From contig NZ_CP094516.1 in assembly GCF_029909975.1 (NCBI RefSeq), forward strand, positions 1,178,001 to 1,242,000: a stretch of 64,000 nt of DNA, read 5' to 3'. Below, piece by piece: positions 27,177 through 38,568 of the stretch; position 1 is the stretch's first letter; every line of letters begins with the position of its first letter. The notes under the pieces are model-generated. The model saw nothing but the letters and a program-made list of their open reading frames with translations. It did not search any database and was not told where the DNA came from. The position numbers and the translations under genes were made by a program. Origin of the DNA: Bradyrhizobium sp. ISRA430 (GTDB lineage Bacteria; Pseudomonadota; Alphaproteobacteria; Rhizobiales; Xanthobacteraceae).

Positions 27177-28547
27177 TCAACCGACGCCGAGGGCCTTCAA
27201 CTTCCGGTGTAGGGCCGAGCGCTCCATGCCGACGAACTCAGCCGTGCGCGAGATATTGCCGGAAAAGCGGCTGATCTGCGCAATTAGATAGTCGCGTTCG
27301 AACACTTCCCGCGCCTCGCGCAGCGGCAGGCCCATGATGTGCTCGCCATTGTTGCTGGTCGGCATCGCCGGCACCATGGAGCCGACGTCCTGCGGCAGCA
27401 TGTCGGCGGTGATGATCACCTCCGGACCGCCTGCGGCGAGAATCATGACTCTCTCAACGTTGTTGCGGAGCTGGCGCACATTGCCGGGCCAGACGTGCGA
27501 TTGCAGCACCGCCATAGCGTCCTGCCCGATCTGGCGCTTGGGCAGGCCGCTGCCGGCCGAGATCTGCTCCATGAAATAATCGATCAATTCCGGAATATCC
27601 TCGCGCCGCTCCGACAGCGCAGGCACGCGGATCGGCACCACCGAGAGGCGATGATAGAGGTCCTCGCGGAAATGGCCGGCCGCGATCTCCTCCTCCAGGT
27701 TGCGCGCGGTTGAGGAGATGATGCGCACGTCGACCTGCACCTTGGCGGTGCCACCGACGCGCTGGAACGACTGCTCGACCAGCACGCGCAGGATCTTGTT
27801 CTGGGTCTCGCGCGGCATGTCCGCGATCTCGTCGATGAACAGCGTGCCGCCATGGGCCTCTTCGAGCGCGCCCGATTTGCGCGGCTGCTCGCCGTTGGTC
27901 TGCTCGATGCCGAACAGCTCGTGCTCCATGCGCTCGGGCGTGATCGCCGCCGCGTTGATCACCACGAACGGACCATCGGCGCGGCCGGAGGCCGCGTGCA
28001 GCGTGCGCGCGGTGAGCTCTTTGCCGGCGCCGGCGGGGCCGACGATCAGGATGCGGCTATTAGCCTTGGCCGCACGCTCGATGGTCTGGCGGAGTTGGTT
28101 CATGCTGGGCGAGCGGCCGACGAGCTGGCTTGCGCTCGGCGCGAGTTGCTTCAGCTCCTTGACCTCGCGCTTGAGCCGGGAGTTTTCCAGCGCGCGTGTC
28201 GCCACCAGGATCAGGCGGTCTGCCTTGAACGGCTTCTCGATGAAGTCGTAGGCGCCCCGCTTGATCGCGGCCACCGCGGTCTCGATGTTGCCGTGGCCCG
28301 AGATCATGACGACCGGCAGGTCGGCATTGTCCTTCTTGACCTGCTCGAGGAGCTGCAATCCGTCCAGCTTGGAGCCCTGCAGCCAGATGTCGAGAAACAC
28401 CAGATGCGGTCTGCGGTTGGCGATTTCGGCGAGCGCCGTATCGCTGTCGCGCGCGGTCCGGGTCACGAACCCCTCGTCCTCGAGAATGCCCGCAACGAGA
28501 TCCCGAATATCGGCCTCATCATCGACAATCAGAATTTCACTAGCCAT
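27177..28547 (-). CDS. ntrX: Response regulator NtrX
   Basis: The 456-residue regulator has a receiver domain (phosphorylated Asp53 in VFLDIWLQG), an AAA+ sigma-54-type domain (Walker A GPAGAGKE at 170-177, Walker B LFIDE at 236-240) and a Fis-type DNA-binding C-terminus (NISRTAEFVGMERSALHRKL). The GAFTGA loop that contacts sigma-54 is missing. At residues 211-228, where NtrC has [17 protein letters not shown], this protein reads LFGIEQTNGEQPRKSGAL. It therefore probably does not drive sigma-54 promoters in the classic way. With NtrY it responds to nitrogen and redox or oxygen state. The stop of ntrY is 17 bases upstream. Confidence 0.96.
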   Translation of the reverse strand: MASEILIVDDEADIRDLVAGILEDEGFVTRTARDSDTALAEIANRRPHLVFLDIWLQGSKLDGLQLLEQVKKDNADLPVVMISGHGNIETAVAAIKRGAYDFIEKPFKADRLILVATRALENSRLKREVKELKQLAPSASQLVGRSPSMNQLRQTIERAAKANSRILIVGPAGAGKELTARTLHAASGRADGPFVVINAAAITPERMEHELFGIEQTNGEQPRKSGALEEAHGGTLFIDEIADMPRETQNKILRVLVEQSFQRVGGTAKVQVDVRIISSTARNLEEEIAAGHFREDLYHRLSVVPIRVPALSERREDIPELIDYFMEQISAGSGLPKRQIGQDAMAVLQSHVWPGNVRQLRNNVERVMILAAGGPEVIITADMLPQDVGSMVPAMPTSNNGEHIMGLPLREAREVFERDYLIAQISRFSGNISRTAEFVGMERSALHRKLKALGVG

Positions 28548-28564
28548 GGGTCGCGCCTGTGTTG

Positions 28565-30922
28565 TCAGTTGCCTGTTGAGGCTTCGATTTTCGTTGAGTC
28601 ATTAGTCTTTTCGGCCGGCTCTTTGGTTCCGCCTGCCGGTTCTTTTGTGTCCTGGGCCGTCGCGGCTGGTGCCGTCTCCGCGACCTCGATCTTCTTGGGA
28701 TGGCCGGAGATCGCAAAGCGCATCCGCATCCAGGCACCGCGCTGGCCCTCGCGGAAGTCCGCGGCGTCCTTCAATTCGATGCGCCCGCCATGGTCCTCCA
28801 GCACGCGGCCGACGATCGCAAGCCCAAGGCCGGTGCCCTTGGCGCGAGTCGTCACATAGGGCTCCAAGAGCCGCGAGCGCGCGACCTTGGGCAGGCCGAT
28901 ACCGTTGTCGACGACGTCGATCAGGACGTCCTCGCCTTCGCGCGATACCACGACGTCAATGCGGCCGCGGCCCAGCTCCTCGGGCGGGACCTGCTCGATC
29001 GCTTCCGTGGCGTTCTTGACGATGTTGGTGACCGCCTGCGAGATCAGTCGCCGGTCGAACTGCGCGCGTAGCGGATCCTCCCTGAACTCGGTCTCGATGT
29101 CGAGCTCGGGATGCGCCACCTTCATCAGGAACACGGCCTGCCGCACGGTGTCGGCGACGTCCTCGCCCTCCATCACCGGCTTCGGCATGCGCGCGAAACG
29201 CGAGAACTCGTCGACCATGCGGCGGATGTCGTCGACCTGGCGCACGATGGTGTCGGTGCACTGGTCGAAGATTTGCTTATCCTTGTCCTCGGTGATGGTC
29301 TTGCCGAACTTGCGCCGGATGCGCTCGGCGGAGAGCTGGATCGGCGTCAGCGGGTTCTTGATCTCGTGGGCGATGCGGCGGGCCACGTCGCCCCACGCCG
29401 AGGTCCGCTGCGCCGAGACGAGCTCGGTGATGTCGTCGAGCGTGATGATGTAGCTGTCGCGCGGCTGGCTGGTCTTCTCGGCGCTGACGCGGACCGACAA
29501 ATTGCGCTCCTGCCCATCGCGCGTGATGGTGATCTGGCCCTGCACCAGGCGCTGCGTCCCTTCCCGCGCCGTCTTCATCATCTCGTCGAGCTCGGGCAGC
29601 ACGTCGGAGAGCGGATGGCCGAGCGTCTCGGATTCGGCGTGCCCGATCAGCTTCTCGGCCGAGCGGTTGAGGATGCCGACGCTGCCGGACGCATCGACGC
29701 CGATGATGCCGGCACTCGCCGAGGACAGCACCGCCTCGATGAAGCGGCGGCGGCTGTCGATGAGATCGCTGGCGTTAACGAGCTCGTCGCGCTGGCTGCG
29801 CAATTCCTGCGTCATCTTGTTGAAGGTCTCGCCTAGCTGCGCGAGATCGCCTTCGGATTTGTGCACGGGCACCTGGACATGCAGGTTACCGGTCGAAACC
29901 GTATGGGCCGCGTTCATCAGCCGCCGGATCGGCGCCACCAGCGAGTTGGCGAAGTTGAACCCGATCAGCACCGACGCCATCAGGATGGTGAGCGCGATCA
30001 CCGCGAACATTAGCGCGAACGCGACCTGGATGCCGAGCCGGCGCGACTCGATCTGGGCGTATTCGGCGACGCTGAGCTCGGTCTGCTTGAGCTGGTCCAC
30101 CACGCGCGGGTCGAGCTGGCGGGCGACATAGAGGAAGAAGGTGTCGTTGAAGGACCTCAGCCTGATCACGGCGGCGACCAGATTCTGGTCGGGCAGGACC
30201 GCGATCTCGGGCTCGTTCTCGTTGACGTTCTTCAAGAATTCAGGATTTGGCGGCGCGAAGGCGAGCGGGATGCCGCCGGTTTCCGCCGACAGGATCGGAT
30301 TGGCGTCCTTGCCCATGATCATCGCGCCCGGCAGGTTTCTGGCCGCCGCCCCCGCCGTCAGGAGCTGCAGGAAGGACTGCCGATCGCGGTCGAACAGCAG
30401 CGAGGCGCGCGAGACGTCGTTGGCCATGCCGATGATGTCGCCGCGAATGAGCTGCGCGTGCTCCTGCATGTAGGCGCGCGCGATAATCAGCGAGTTCTGA
30501 ATGACCTCCTTGGTCGGTCCCGAGAACAGGCGGTCGAGGCCGCGCTCGATGGTGACGTTGGCGACGACCGCAACCAGTACCGCCGGCAGCACCGCGACGA
30601 TCGAGAACAGGCCGACGATCTGGACATGCAGCCGCGCCGCGGCCCTGCCCCGCCGGCGGGCCTGGATCATCTGCCAGACCTCGCGGATGATGATGCCGAC
30701 CAGCAGCAGGATGGTCCCAGCGTTGATCAGCAGGAAGGATCTGACGACCTCGGGCGTGGGTTCGATGCTGGTCAGGCCGGTCAGGACGACGAAGGTCAGG
30801 AAGGCCGACAGCAGCGCCAGGCCGACCGCAAAAGGTGCCAGCCACCGGCTCAACGACCAGCGTCTGGGCTCTTCGGGTGGGGCCGTGTCAAAGGATGCGG
30901 CCGAGGTATCTGCGCTGGTCAT
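28565..30922 (-). CDS. ntrY: Sensor histidine kinase NtrY
   Basis: The 785-residue membrane kinase has three helices near its N-terminus (residues 25-115), a periplasmic stretch, another helix near residue 310, a HAMP domain (RRLMNAAHTVSTGNLHVQ), a PAS domain (residues 395-500), a HisKA site ([13 protein letters not shown]) and an ATPase domain with the N box (NIVKNATEAIE) and G boxes (DNGIGLP, GTGLGLAIV). It phosphorylates NtrX. A proline/alanine-rich and lysine-rich tail closes the protein. It is transcribed ahead of ntrX, and a small divergent membrane ORF separates it from ntrC. Confidence 0.96.
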   Translation of the reverse strand: MTSADTSAASFDTAPPEEPRRWSLSRWLAPFAVGLALLSAFLTFVVLTGLTSIEPTPEVVRSFLLINAGTILLLVGIIIREVWQMIQARRRGRAAARLHVQIVGLFSIVAVLPAVLVAVVANVTIERGLDRLFSGPTKEVIQNSLIIARAYMQEHAQLIRGDIIGMANDVSRASLLFDRDRQSFLQLLTAGAAARNLPGAMIMGKDANPILSAETGGIPLAFAPPNPEFLKNVNENEPEIAVLPDQNLVAAVIRLRSFNDTFFLYVARQLDPRVVDQLKQTELSVAEYAQIESRRLGIQVAFALMFAVIALTILMASVLIGFNFANSLVAPIRRLMNAAHTVSTGNLHVQVPVHKSEGDLAQLGETFNKMTQELRSQRDELVNASDLIDSRRRFIEAVLSSASAGIIGVDASGSVGILNRSAEKLIGHAESETLGHPLSDVLPELDEMMKTAREGTQRLVQGQITITRDGQERNLSVRVSAEKTSQPRDSYIITLDDITELVSAQRTSAWGDVARRIAHEIKNPLTPIQLSAERIRRKFGKTITEDKDKQIFDQCTDTIVRQVDDIRRMVDEFSRFARMPKPVMEGEDVADTVRQAVFLMKVAHPELDIETEFREDPLRAQFDRRLISQAVTNIVKNATEAIEQVPPEELGRGRIDVVVSREGEDVLIDVVDNGIGLPKVARSRLLEPYVTTRAKGTGLGLAIVGRVLEDHGGRIELKDAADFREGQRGAWMRMRFAISGHPKKIEVAETAPAATAQDTKEPAGGTKEPAEKTNDSTKIEASTGN

Positions 30923-31130
30923 TCCGGCAATGGCGATGCTGAAAAACGGGTCCGCGGCGGCGGATACTGATGCATTCGTACCACAATGTTGCCGAATTGC
31001 GACAATTCCGCGGCGCCTACGCCGCTGTGGACCGGTGCATCCACAGGGCTGCGGCTCGCTCGAGGGAGCGGGTATGTCGGGCCGACGGCCATCACGCGGA
31101 ACGGATTGCCGGCTTCAGGGCTTGAAGGCG

Positions 31131-31277
31131 ATGGATCGCTTCTTCCTCGCGATGATGGTTTCAGCCGTCCTGCTGCTGATCGTGGCCACGGACCTCCTGG
31201 TCAACGGCCCCGGAATGCAGGAGCCGGCCAATGTCGCCAACATCCTGCCCGCGGCACCAGCCCGGCTTGTGAGATAG
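31131..31277 (+). CDS. Small single-span membrane protein (hypothetical)
   Basis: A 48-codon frame opens with MDRFFLAMMVSAVLLLIVAT, a clear membrane helix, followed by a short polar tail (NGPGMQEPANVANILP). It lies on the plus strand between the ntrC stop and the ntrY start, divergent from ntrY. A helix this clean in a GC-rich intergenic region suggests a real small gene, but there is no strong ribosome binding site and I recognise no family. Confidence 0.4.
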   Translation: MDRFFLAMMVSAVLLLIVATDLLVNGPGMQEPANVANILPAAPARLVR

Positions 31278-31391
31278 GTGCGACGTCCCGCCCCGCCACC
31301 GAGCGACCAATTCACGCGAGAACGCGGAACATTTCCGTCATAGTCCGACTTCCGTTCACCGCGGGCCACCCAGTCAGCGCGATTCGGACAG

Positions 31392-31422
31392 GCTCAGCTC
31401 CCGCTTTGGTAGGGAGCTGAGC
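31392..31422. terminator. Hairpin after ntrC
   Basis: GCTCAGCTCCC (31392-31402) pairs perfectly with GGGAGCTGAGC (31412-31422) over a 9-base loop, 18 bases past the ntrC stop. An 11-base-pair stem directly after the last gene supports a terminator that separates the dusB-ntrBC unit from ntrYX. Confidence 0.65.
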
Positions 31423-31440
31423 TACTGTTCGTCGTTGGAA

Positions 31441-32883
<1,443 letters not shown>

Positions 32884-32892
32884 CGTTATTCC

Positions 32893-34068
32893 TCATTTTG
32901 CCCCCTGTGACGCAGGCGACGACTTCCCGGCAGAGTCGGCGTGGCTGCTTTGATCGGCGTGTTTGAGAGACGTCGAGTACATCGGCATCAGCACGCGGAA
33001 GGTGGTCTTGCGCGGCTGAGACTCGCATTCGATGATGCCCCCGTGATCACCGATGATTTTCGCGACCAGCGCGAGGCCCAGACCCGAGCCGGTCTGCTTG
33101 GTGGTCACGAAGGGATCGAACAGGTTGGGCAGAAGATCGTCCGGCACGCCTGGTCCATTGTCCTTGACGCAGAATTCAAGCGGCAGCGATACCCGGGATT
33201 TTTGACCGGGCACTGACAGGCGGACGCCGGGACGGAACGCGGTGGTGAGCTGGATCTCGGCGTCGGGGACGTCGATCAGGGCTTCGGCGGCATTCTTCAC
33301 CAGGTTGAGGAACACCTGGATGAGCTGGTCCTGGTTGGCCAGAACCGGCGGCAGCGAGGGATCGTAGTCCTCGATGAAGCGGATGTTGCGGGCAAAGCCG
33401 GACTGCGCCAGTCGCTTCACGTGATCGAGTACGGAATGGATGTTGACCGGGCCACGCACCACGGGCCGTTCGTCGCCGAACACCTCCATGCGGTCCACCA
33501 GCGTCACGATTCGGTCGGCCTCGTCGCAGATCAGCCGAGTCAGCATGCGGTCCTCGGACGAGGCCTGCTGCTCGAGAAGCTGCGCCGCGCCGCGGATGCC
33601 GGAGAGCGGATTCTTGATCTCATGCGCAAGCATCGCGGCCAGCGCGATCACCGAGCGCGCGGCACTGCGATGGGTGAGCTGGCGGTCCATCTTGTCGGCG
33701 ATGGTACGCTCCTGGAGCATCACCACGATATGGCCGGGCCGTTCCGTCAGCGGTGCGACATGGAGGTCGACTTGACGGTCGCCGCCCATGCGCGGCGTGC
33801 CGAGGTCGACCTTGTATTCATTGACAGGCGAATTGGAGGAGCGGACCTGATCGATCAGCGCCAGCAAGGGGCTTCCGAACGGCACCAACTCCTTCAGCGA
33901 CTGCCGCTTCAGGAATTGCGTCGAGATCTCGAAGAAGGCTTCAGTTGCGATGTTGGCGGCGACGATCTTGCCGTCAGGCCCGATCGTGAGCACGGGATTG
34001 GGCAAGGCATCGAGGATGGCGTCGCTCTCGGACGAAAGCGGCCGACGATGGTCAGCGGCTGAGCTCAT
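32893..34068 (-). CDS. ntrB: Nitrogen regulation sensor kinase/phosphatase NtrB
   Basis: The 391-residue soluble kinase starts at ATG 34068, overlapping the dusB stop by four bases. It has a PAS domain (residues 15-120), the phosphorylated His in [16 protein letters not shown], an N box ([12 protein letters not shown]) and G boxes ([18 protein letters not shown]). NtrB phosphorylates NtrC when nitrogen is scarce and dephosphorylates it when PII protein signals plenty. No membrane segment is present, as expected. Confidence 0.97.
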   Translation of the reverse strand: MSSAADHRRPLSSESDAILDALPNPVLTIGPDGKIVAANIATEAFFEISTQFLKRQSLKELVPFGSPLLALIDQVRSSNSPVNEYKVDLGTPRMGGDRQVDLHVAPLTERPGHIVVMLQERTIADKMDRQLTHRSAARSVIALAAMLAHEIKNPLSGIRGAAQLLEQQASSEDRMLTRLICDEADRIVTLVDRMEVFGDERPVVRGPVNIHSVLDHVKRLAQSGFARNIRFIEDYDPSLPPVLANQDQLIQVFLNLVKNAAEALIDVPDAEIQLTTAFRPGVRLSVPGQKSRVSLPLEFCVKDNGPGVPDDLLPNLFDPFVTTKQTGSGLGLALVAKIIGDHGGIIECESQPRKTTFRVLMPMYSTSLKHADQSSHADSAGKSSPASQGAK

Positions 34069-35114
34069 GCGGCAGCGCTCCATGCGAAGTCGTCGAAGGC
34101 GTCCTGCAGCGACCGCTGGACAAGGCGCGGGTCCTCCGAGGTGAGGATCGTCTGGCGCCAGGCTCTCAGCTTTTCGGCCGGCGCGCGGCTCGCTTGCGCG
34201 GCCACCTCGAGGGCCCAGCCGAGATGTTTTCGTGCATGCTTCAGGCCGATGCGCAGGCCATAGAGCGCGCAGACGCCCTCATAGAGCGTGCGGACATAGT
34301 CGAGCTGCTGCTCGAGCGACGGTGCGGCCTCGGCTTCCCCGCCGTTGAGGCGGCGGCCGATCTGGCCGGGCAGCCAGGGCTGGCCTTGCGCGCCGCGTCC
34401 GATCATCACCGCATCAGCGCCGGAGGCATCGAGCGCCGCGATCGCCTTGTCGTAAGATGTAATGTCGCCATTGACGACGAGCGGGATGGAGATCGCCTCG
34501 CGCACCGCGCGAATTGCGTCCCAGTCGGCTTCGCCCTTGTAGAATTGGGCGCGGGTGCGGCCATGCACGGTCACGAGTTCCACGCCGGCAGCCTCCGCGC
34601 GCCGCGCCAGCTCCGGCGCATTGCGGGTGCGCTCGTCCCAGCCAAGTCGCATCTTCAGCGTCACCGGCACCTTCACCGCCGCGATTGTTGCCTCGATCAG
34701 GCTGACGGCGTGGTCGAGGTCGCGCATCAAGGCCGAGCCGGACTGGCCGCCGGTGACGTGACGGGCGGGACAGCCCATGTTGATGTCGATGATGTCGGCG
34801 CCGCCGGCCTCCGCGATCCGGGCGCCCTCGGCCATCCAGCGCGCCTCGCAGCCGGCAAGCTGTACGACATGAGGGCCGATCCCGGTCGCTTCGCAGCGCA
34901 AACGCGACATCGTATGGCCATTGGCGAGATCGTCGCTGGCGGTCATTTCGGACACGACAAGGCCGGCCCCAAGCTCGGCGGCCAGCCGCCGGAACGGCGA
35001 GTCGGTCACTCCCGACATCGGCGCCAGGAAAACCGGGGTGGCGACGTCAATATCGCCTATCTTCAACGGCTTAGCGCCGAATGCTTCCGAGCCGGTCACG
35101 AAGGTCTCGTTCAC
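34065..35114 (-). CDS. dusB: tRNA-dihydrouridine synthase (NifR3/DusB type)
   Basis: The 349-residue flavoenzyme is a TIM barrel with [16 protein letters not shown] at the N-terminus, the catalytic Cys in DINMGCPAR, and FMN-phosphate residues in VNGDITSYD and [12 protein letters not shown]. It reduces uridine to dihydrouridine in tRNA D-loops. The gene was originally called nifR3 because it heads the ntrBC operon in alphaproteobacteria, exactly as here. A NtrC-like operator lies about 40 bases upstream of the start. Confidence 0.95.
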   Translation of the reverse strand: MNETFVTGSEAFGAKPLKIGDIDVATPVFLAPMSGVTDSPFRRLAAELGAGLVVSEMTASDDLANGHTMSRLRCEATGIGPHVVQLAGCEARWMAEGARIAEAGGADIIDINMGCPARHVTGGQSGSALMRDLDHAVSLIEATIAAVKVPVTLKMRLGWDERTRNAPELARRAEAAGVELVTVHGRTRAQFYKGEADWDAIRAVREAISIPLVVNGDITSYDKAIAALDASGADAVMIGRGAQGQPWLPGQIGRRLNGGEAEAAPSLEQQLDYVRTLYEGVCALYGLRIGLKHARKHLGWALEVAAQASRAPAEKLRAWRQTILTSEDPRLVQRSLQDAFDDFAWSAAA

Positions 35115-35152
35115 AAGACAGGGGCCTCATCGCACCTGTCATGATCTATCTT

Positions 35153-35170
35153 GCGCACAATTCTTGTGCA
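35153..35170. promoter_or_regulatory. Probable NtrC binding site in front of dusB-ntrBC
   Basis: Read on the minus strand the segment is TGCACA-AGAAT-TGTGCG, which fits the known NtrC consensus TGCACC-N5-GGTGCA at nine of twelve positions. It lies 39-56 bases ahead of the dusB start. NtrC autoregulation of this operon is established in related bacteria, so a negative autoregulatory operator is likely. Confidence 0.5.
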
Positions 35171-35347
35171 GTCAAGCGTCATGCCTACAGTTTAGACAGT
35201 TCTTCCAATCTTTCAAGTGCAGTGCAGCAAAATGCGATTTCCCACAACGCAGGGAAACCTCTTTTTTTGCGGCCCTGCCGTGCTAGAGGCATGCCGGCAA
35301 TCACCCCACTCCCCGACTCTTCACCAGCAATTGAGTAATCGAGCCCT

Positions 35348-36529
35348 ATGGCGAAATCAGAGCGCACTGGAGTCGTTCTCGTCGCAGCCGGTCGCGGACT
35401 GCGCGCAGGCGCCGGCGGGCCGAAGCAATACCGCACGATCGGCGGCCAGCCCGTGATCTTTCGAGCCATGGAAGCCTTCAGCCGCCATGCGGATGTGTTC
35501 GCGGTGCAGCCGGTGGTCAATCCCGACGACAGCGCGATGTTCACGGCCGCAGTCGCAGGGCTGCGGCACGAGCCGCCGACCAATGGCGGCGCGACCAGGC
35601 AGGCTTCCGTGCTCGCCGGTCTTGAGGCACTCGCCAGACACAAGCCGGATATCGTCCTTATCCACGACGCGGCGCGGCCCTTCGTCTCGCAGGCGCTGAT
35701 CTCCCGTGCAATCGACGCGGCAAGCCGCACCGGTGCGGCGATCCCGGCAATTCCCGTCACCGATACCATCAAGCTCACCGGCGAGGCCGGCGACGTCGAA
35801 GGCACGCCGGACCGTACGCGCCTGAGAATCGCCCAGACGCCTCAATCCTTTCGTTTCGACGTCATCCTCGAGGCGCATCGTCGCGCGGCAAGAGAAGGAC
35901 GCAGCGATTTCACCGACGATGCGGCGATTGCCGAATGGGCGGGATTGACGGTTGCAACCTTTGAAGGCGATGTTGCCAATATGAAGCTCACCACTCCCGA
36001 AGACTTCGTGCGCGAGGAAGCGCGCCTGGCCGCCCAGCTCGGCGATATCAGGACGGGCACGGGCTATGACGTGCATGCCTTTGGCGAAGGCGACCACGTC
36101 ATGATCTGCGGCGTCCGTGTGCCGCACACCAGGGGGTTTCTGGCCCATTCCGACGGCGATGTCGGCCTGCATGCGCTGGTCGACGCGATCCTCGGAGCAC
36201 TGGCCGACGGCGACATCGGCTCGCACTTCCCGCCGAGCGATCCGAAGTGGAAGGGCGCCTCCTCCGACCAGTTCCTGAAATACGCCATCGACCGCGTCTC
36301 GCAGCGCGGCGGCCGCGTCGCCAATCTCGAGGTGACGCTGATCTGCGAACGGCCGAAGATCGGCCCGTTGCGCGACACCATGCGGGCGCGCATCGCCGAG
36401 ATCTCGGGCGTCGACATCTCCCGCATTGCCGTGAAAGCGACGACCAGCGAGCGGCTCGGCTTCACCGGCCGCGAGGAAGGCATCGCGGCGACCGCGAGCG
36501 CCACCATCCGCCTGCCCTGGAGCATCTAG
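35348..36529 (+). CDS. ispDF: Bifunctional IspD/IspF enzyme of the MEP isoprenoid pathway
   Basis: The 393-residue fusion joins IspD (residues 1-230; [20 protein letters not shown] binds CTP, and [10 protein letters not shown] follows) to IspF (residues 232-393; [13 protein letters not shown] with the zinc Asp and His, [20 protein letters not shown], and the closing [12 protein letters not shown]). It catalyses the CTP-dependent activation of 2-C-methylerythritol 4-phosphate and, two steps later, formation of the cyclodiphosphate. Fusion of the two is typical of alphaproteobacteria. It is divergent from dusB. Confidence 0.97.
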   Translation: MAKSERTGVVLVAAGRGLRAGAGGPKQYRTIGGQPVIFRAMEAFSRHADVFAVQPVVNPDDSAMFTAAVAGLRHEPPTNGGATRQASVLAGLEALARHKPDIVLIHDAARPFVSQALISRAIDAASRTGAAIPAIPVTDTIKLTGEAGDVEGTPDRTRLRIAQTPQSFRFDVILEAHRRAAREGRSDFTDDAAIAEWAGLTVATFEGDVANMKLTTPEDFVREEARLAAQLGDIRTGTGYDVHAFGEGDHVMICGVRVPHTRGFLAHSDGDVGLHALVDAILGALADGDIGSHFPPSDPKWKGASSDQFLKYAIDRVSQRGGRVANLEVTLICERPKIGPLRDTMRARIAEISGVDISRIAVKATTSERLGFTGREEGIAATASATIRLPWSI

Positions 36530-36532
36530 GCC

Positions 36533-37135
36533 ATGGGCGGCAGCGACGCACGCGCCCTCTCCCGCTCGCTGCTCGATCTGTGCCGGATGCGCAAGCTGAC
36601 GATCGCGACCGCGGAATCCTGTACCGGCGGCCTCGTCGCCGGCGCCCTAACCGACATCCCCGGCTCTTCCGATGTGATCGACCGCGGCTTCGTTACCTAT
36701 TCCAACGACGCCAAGCGCGCGATGCTCGGCGTCGAGGCGGGCACGCTGGCGAATTTCGGCGCGGTCAGCAAGGAGACCGCGACTGCGATGGCAGTCGGTG
36801 CGCTGGAGCGCGCTGGCGTCGATCTCGCGGTCGCCATCACCGGGATTGCCGGCCCCGGCGGCGCCACGCCCGGGAAGCCGGTCGGGCTCGTGCATTTCGC
36901 TGCCGCCGCGCGGGACGGCCGGATCATTCATCGCGAGCACCGCTTCGGCGCCATCGGCCGCAGCGCCGTGCGGCTGCGCTCGGTGGTCGAGGCACTGCGT
37001 ATGCTGATGGATCTCGCGCGCGGCCCGCAGGCCCAGGTCAAGCCGCGCCGCGAAGCCGTAAGCCGGCTGCGCCCGCGCGTCGCCCGCTCGCCACGGCGGC
37101 ATGCGGTGAAGCGCCGGCGACCGCCGCGCGGGTAA
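36533..37135 (+). CDS. CinA-family nicotinamide-nucleotide amidohydrolase (C-terminal domain only)
   Basis: The 200-residue protein corresponds to the C-terminal PncC domain of CinA: TIATAESCTGGLVAGALTD near the start, GFVTYSNDAKRAMLGV, and ITGIAGPGGATPGKPVGLV, then an Arg-rich tail (residues 170-200) unique to this group. The enzyme deamidates nicotinamide mononucleotide to recycle pyridine nucleotides. It follows ispDF by three bases and is surely cotranscribed with it. The MoaB-like CinA N-terminal domain is absent, as in many proteobacteria. Confidence 0.93.
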   Translation: MGGSDARALSRSLLDLCRMRKLTIATAESCTGGLVAGALTDIPGSSDVIDRGFVTYSNDAKRAMLGVEAGTLANFGAVSKETATAMAVGALERAGVDLAVAITGIAGPGGATPGKPVGLVHFAAAARDGRIIHREHRFGAIGRSAVRLRSVVEALRMLMDLARGPQAQVKPRREAVSRLRPRVARSPRRHAVKRRRPPRG

Positions 37136-37143
37136 GGCACGGC

Positions 37144-37923
37144 TCACGCAGCCGCCAGCAGCGTGCTCGCGTGATCGAGCACGCGCTGCTTGACGGCATC
37201 GGTATCGGACGGGTTCACCGTCGCGCTGACGGTCAACTCCACGACGGGTGCGGTGGAGTTTGCGACATCGATCACCTTGGACACATGGACTGCCGGATTG
37301 ACCCGCGTGTCGATGCGCGGATCTTCGCGCAACGCCTTCAGGATCTGGCCGGCCAATGTATTGGCCGTCCCGGCCCTGACCGGGAAGGTCACCTTGATCT
37401 CGCCTGTGCCGGGATAGGCGCTGTGGTTTATGATGGCTGCGCCCCAGACCTGTCCGTTCGGCAGCAGGATCTGCGTGTTGTCTGGCGCGACCAGCTCGGT
37501 CATGAACAGCGACAGCGATCTCACCTTCCCCGCCTTGCCGGCGACCTCGACGTCATCGCCGATGCGAAAGGGACGAAACAGCAGCAGCATCACGCCGGCG
37601 GCGAGATTGGAGAGTGTGCCCTGCAAGGCGAGGCCAATGGCGAGTGATGTCGCGCCCAGCACGGCGACGAGACTCGCGGTCTGGATGCCGAAGAGCTGAA
37701 GCACGGCAATGCCGACCACCGCGAGCACGCCGTAGCGCGCGACGCTGGCCACGAACAACGTCACCAGCGGATCGACCCGGTGCGTGACGCTCAGCATCCG
37801 GGTGAGGAAGCGTTGCAATGCGCCGGACAGATACCAGCCGATCGCAAGCAGCAGGATCGCATAAAGCACGTTCAGCCCGTACAGGACGAGCGACGCCTTC
37901 AACGTGTCGAAATTGATGGTCAT
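37144..37923 (-). CDS. MscS-family mechanosensitive channel
   Basis: The 259-residue protein from ATG 37923 has three membrane helices (residues 10-110). The pore helix is rich in Gly and Ala (LGATSLAIGLALQGTLSNLAAG), followed by the beta domain entry FRPFRIGDDVEVAGKAGKV and the cytoplasmic domain. It opens under membrane tension to release solutes during hypo-osmotic shock. At this size it is a minimal MscS of the E. coli type. It converges on cinA with only eight bases between the stops. Confidence 0.92.
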   Translation of the reverse strand: MTINFDTLKASLVLYGLNVLYAILLLAIGWYLSGALQRFLTRMLSVTHRVDPLVTLFVASVARYGVLAVVGIAVLQLFGIQTASLVAVLGATSLAIGLALQGTLSNLAAGVMLLLFRPFRIGDDVEVAGKAGKVRSLSLFMTELVAPDNTQILLPNGQVWGAAIINHSAYPGTGEIKVTFPVRAGTANTLAGQILKALREDPRIDTRVNPAVHVSKVIDVANSTAPVVELTVSATVNPSDTDAVKQRVLDHASTLLAAA

Positions 37924-38093
37924 GGCGGCTCCATCCGGAACAATCGGTTGAGAACTCGCAACGCCCTGAAATGATCCCCCCGGCAGCCTGCCAAAGCATC
38001 GAACGAAGAGACGCCGGACATCTATTCCGCGAGAAGCAGTATCGGGCTCGGAACGCAACCGGCTCGGATTCCACGCTCCCACAGCGGCGGCGA

Positions 38094-38273
38094 TCATTGT
38101 CCCGTCTGTTTGATCCGATGCAGGACGGGAAGCTTTTGCTCGATCGCCTTCGCAAGCACCGTGCCCGTGGTGCGGCCAAGCTCCTTGGCGATGATCGCGA
38201 CCGGTTTAGTGCCTGCGAGTGTCCTGAGCTTGCTCAGATCTTCCGCACTCCAGGACTGCTTCCAACGTCCCAT
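38094..38273 (-). CDS. Small Myb/SANT-like helical protein (hypothetical)
   Basis: About 59 residues are read from ATG 38273 (MGRWKQSWSAEDLSKLRTLA). The pattern of Trp, then a charged helix, then PVAIIAKELGRTTGTVLAKA looks like the short DNA-binding Myb/SANT-type helix-turn-helix seen in many small Bradyrhizobium proteins. An ATG at 38297 and a GTG at 38309 are alternative starts. Function is unknown; binding of DNA is inferred from the fold only. Confidence 0.6.
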   Translation of the reverse strand: MGRWKQSWSAEDLSKLRTLAGTKPVAIIAKELGRTTGTVLAKAIEQKLPVLHRIKQTGQ

Positions 38274-38568
38274 GTCCCTTTGGTCCTGCCCATACATTCC
38301 CCCATCCACCGATTCGTATTTTAGTTGAACAGTCCATGAAATGCAGCTTCACCGGTGTGCCGCTCGCGGCAAGGGGTGTTCCGTCAGGACGCCGCGCTTT
38401 GGCACAAACTGCACTTGTCGCCGCCCATGGCGCACAGTTTGAATGTGGGGTTGCGCGCGGGAGGCGCCTTGGAAGCCACAATGTGTGCGGGAACGCGAAC
38501 GCGCGTCTGCATCAACCTCGTAACCGCCGCTGTCGTCAACAAGACGAATTGACGTGGAGTTGTCTCGG

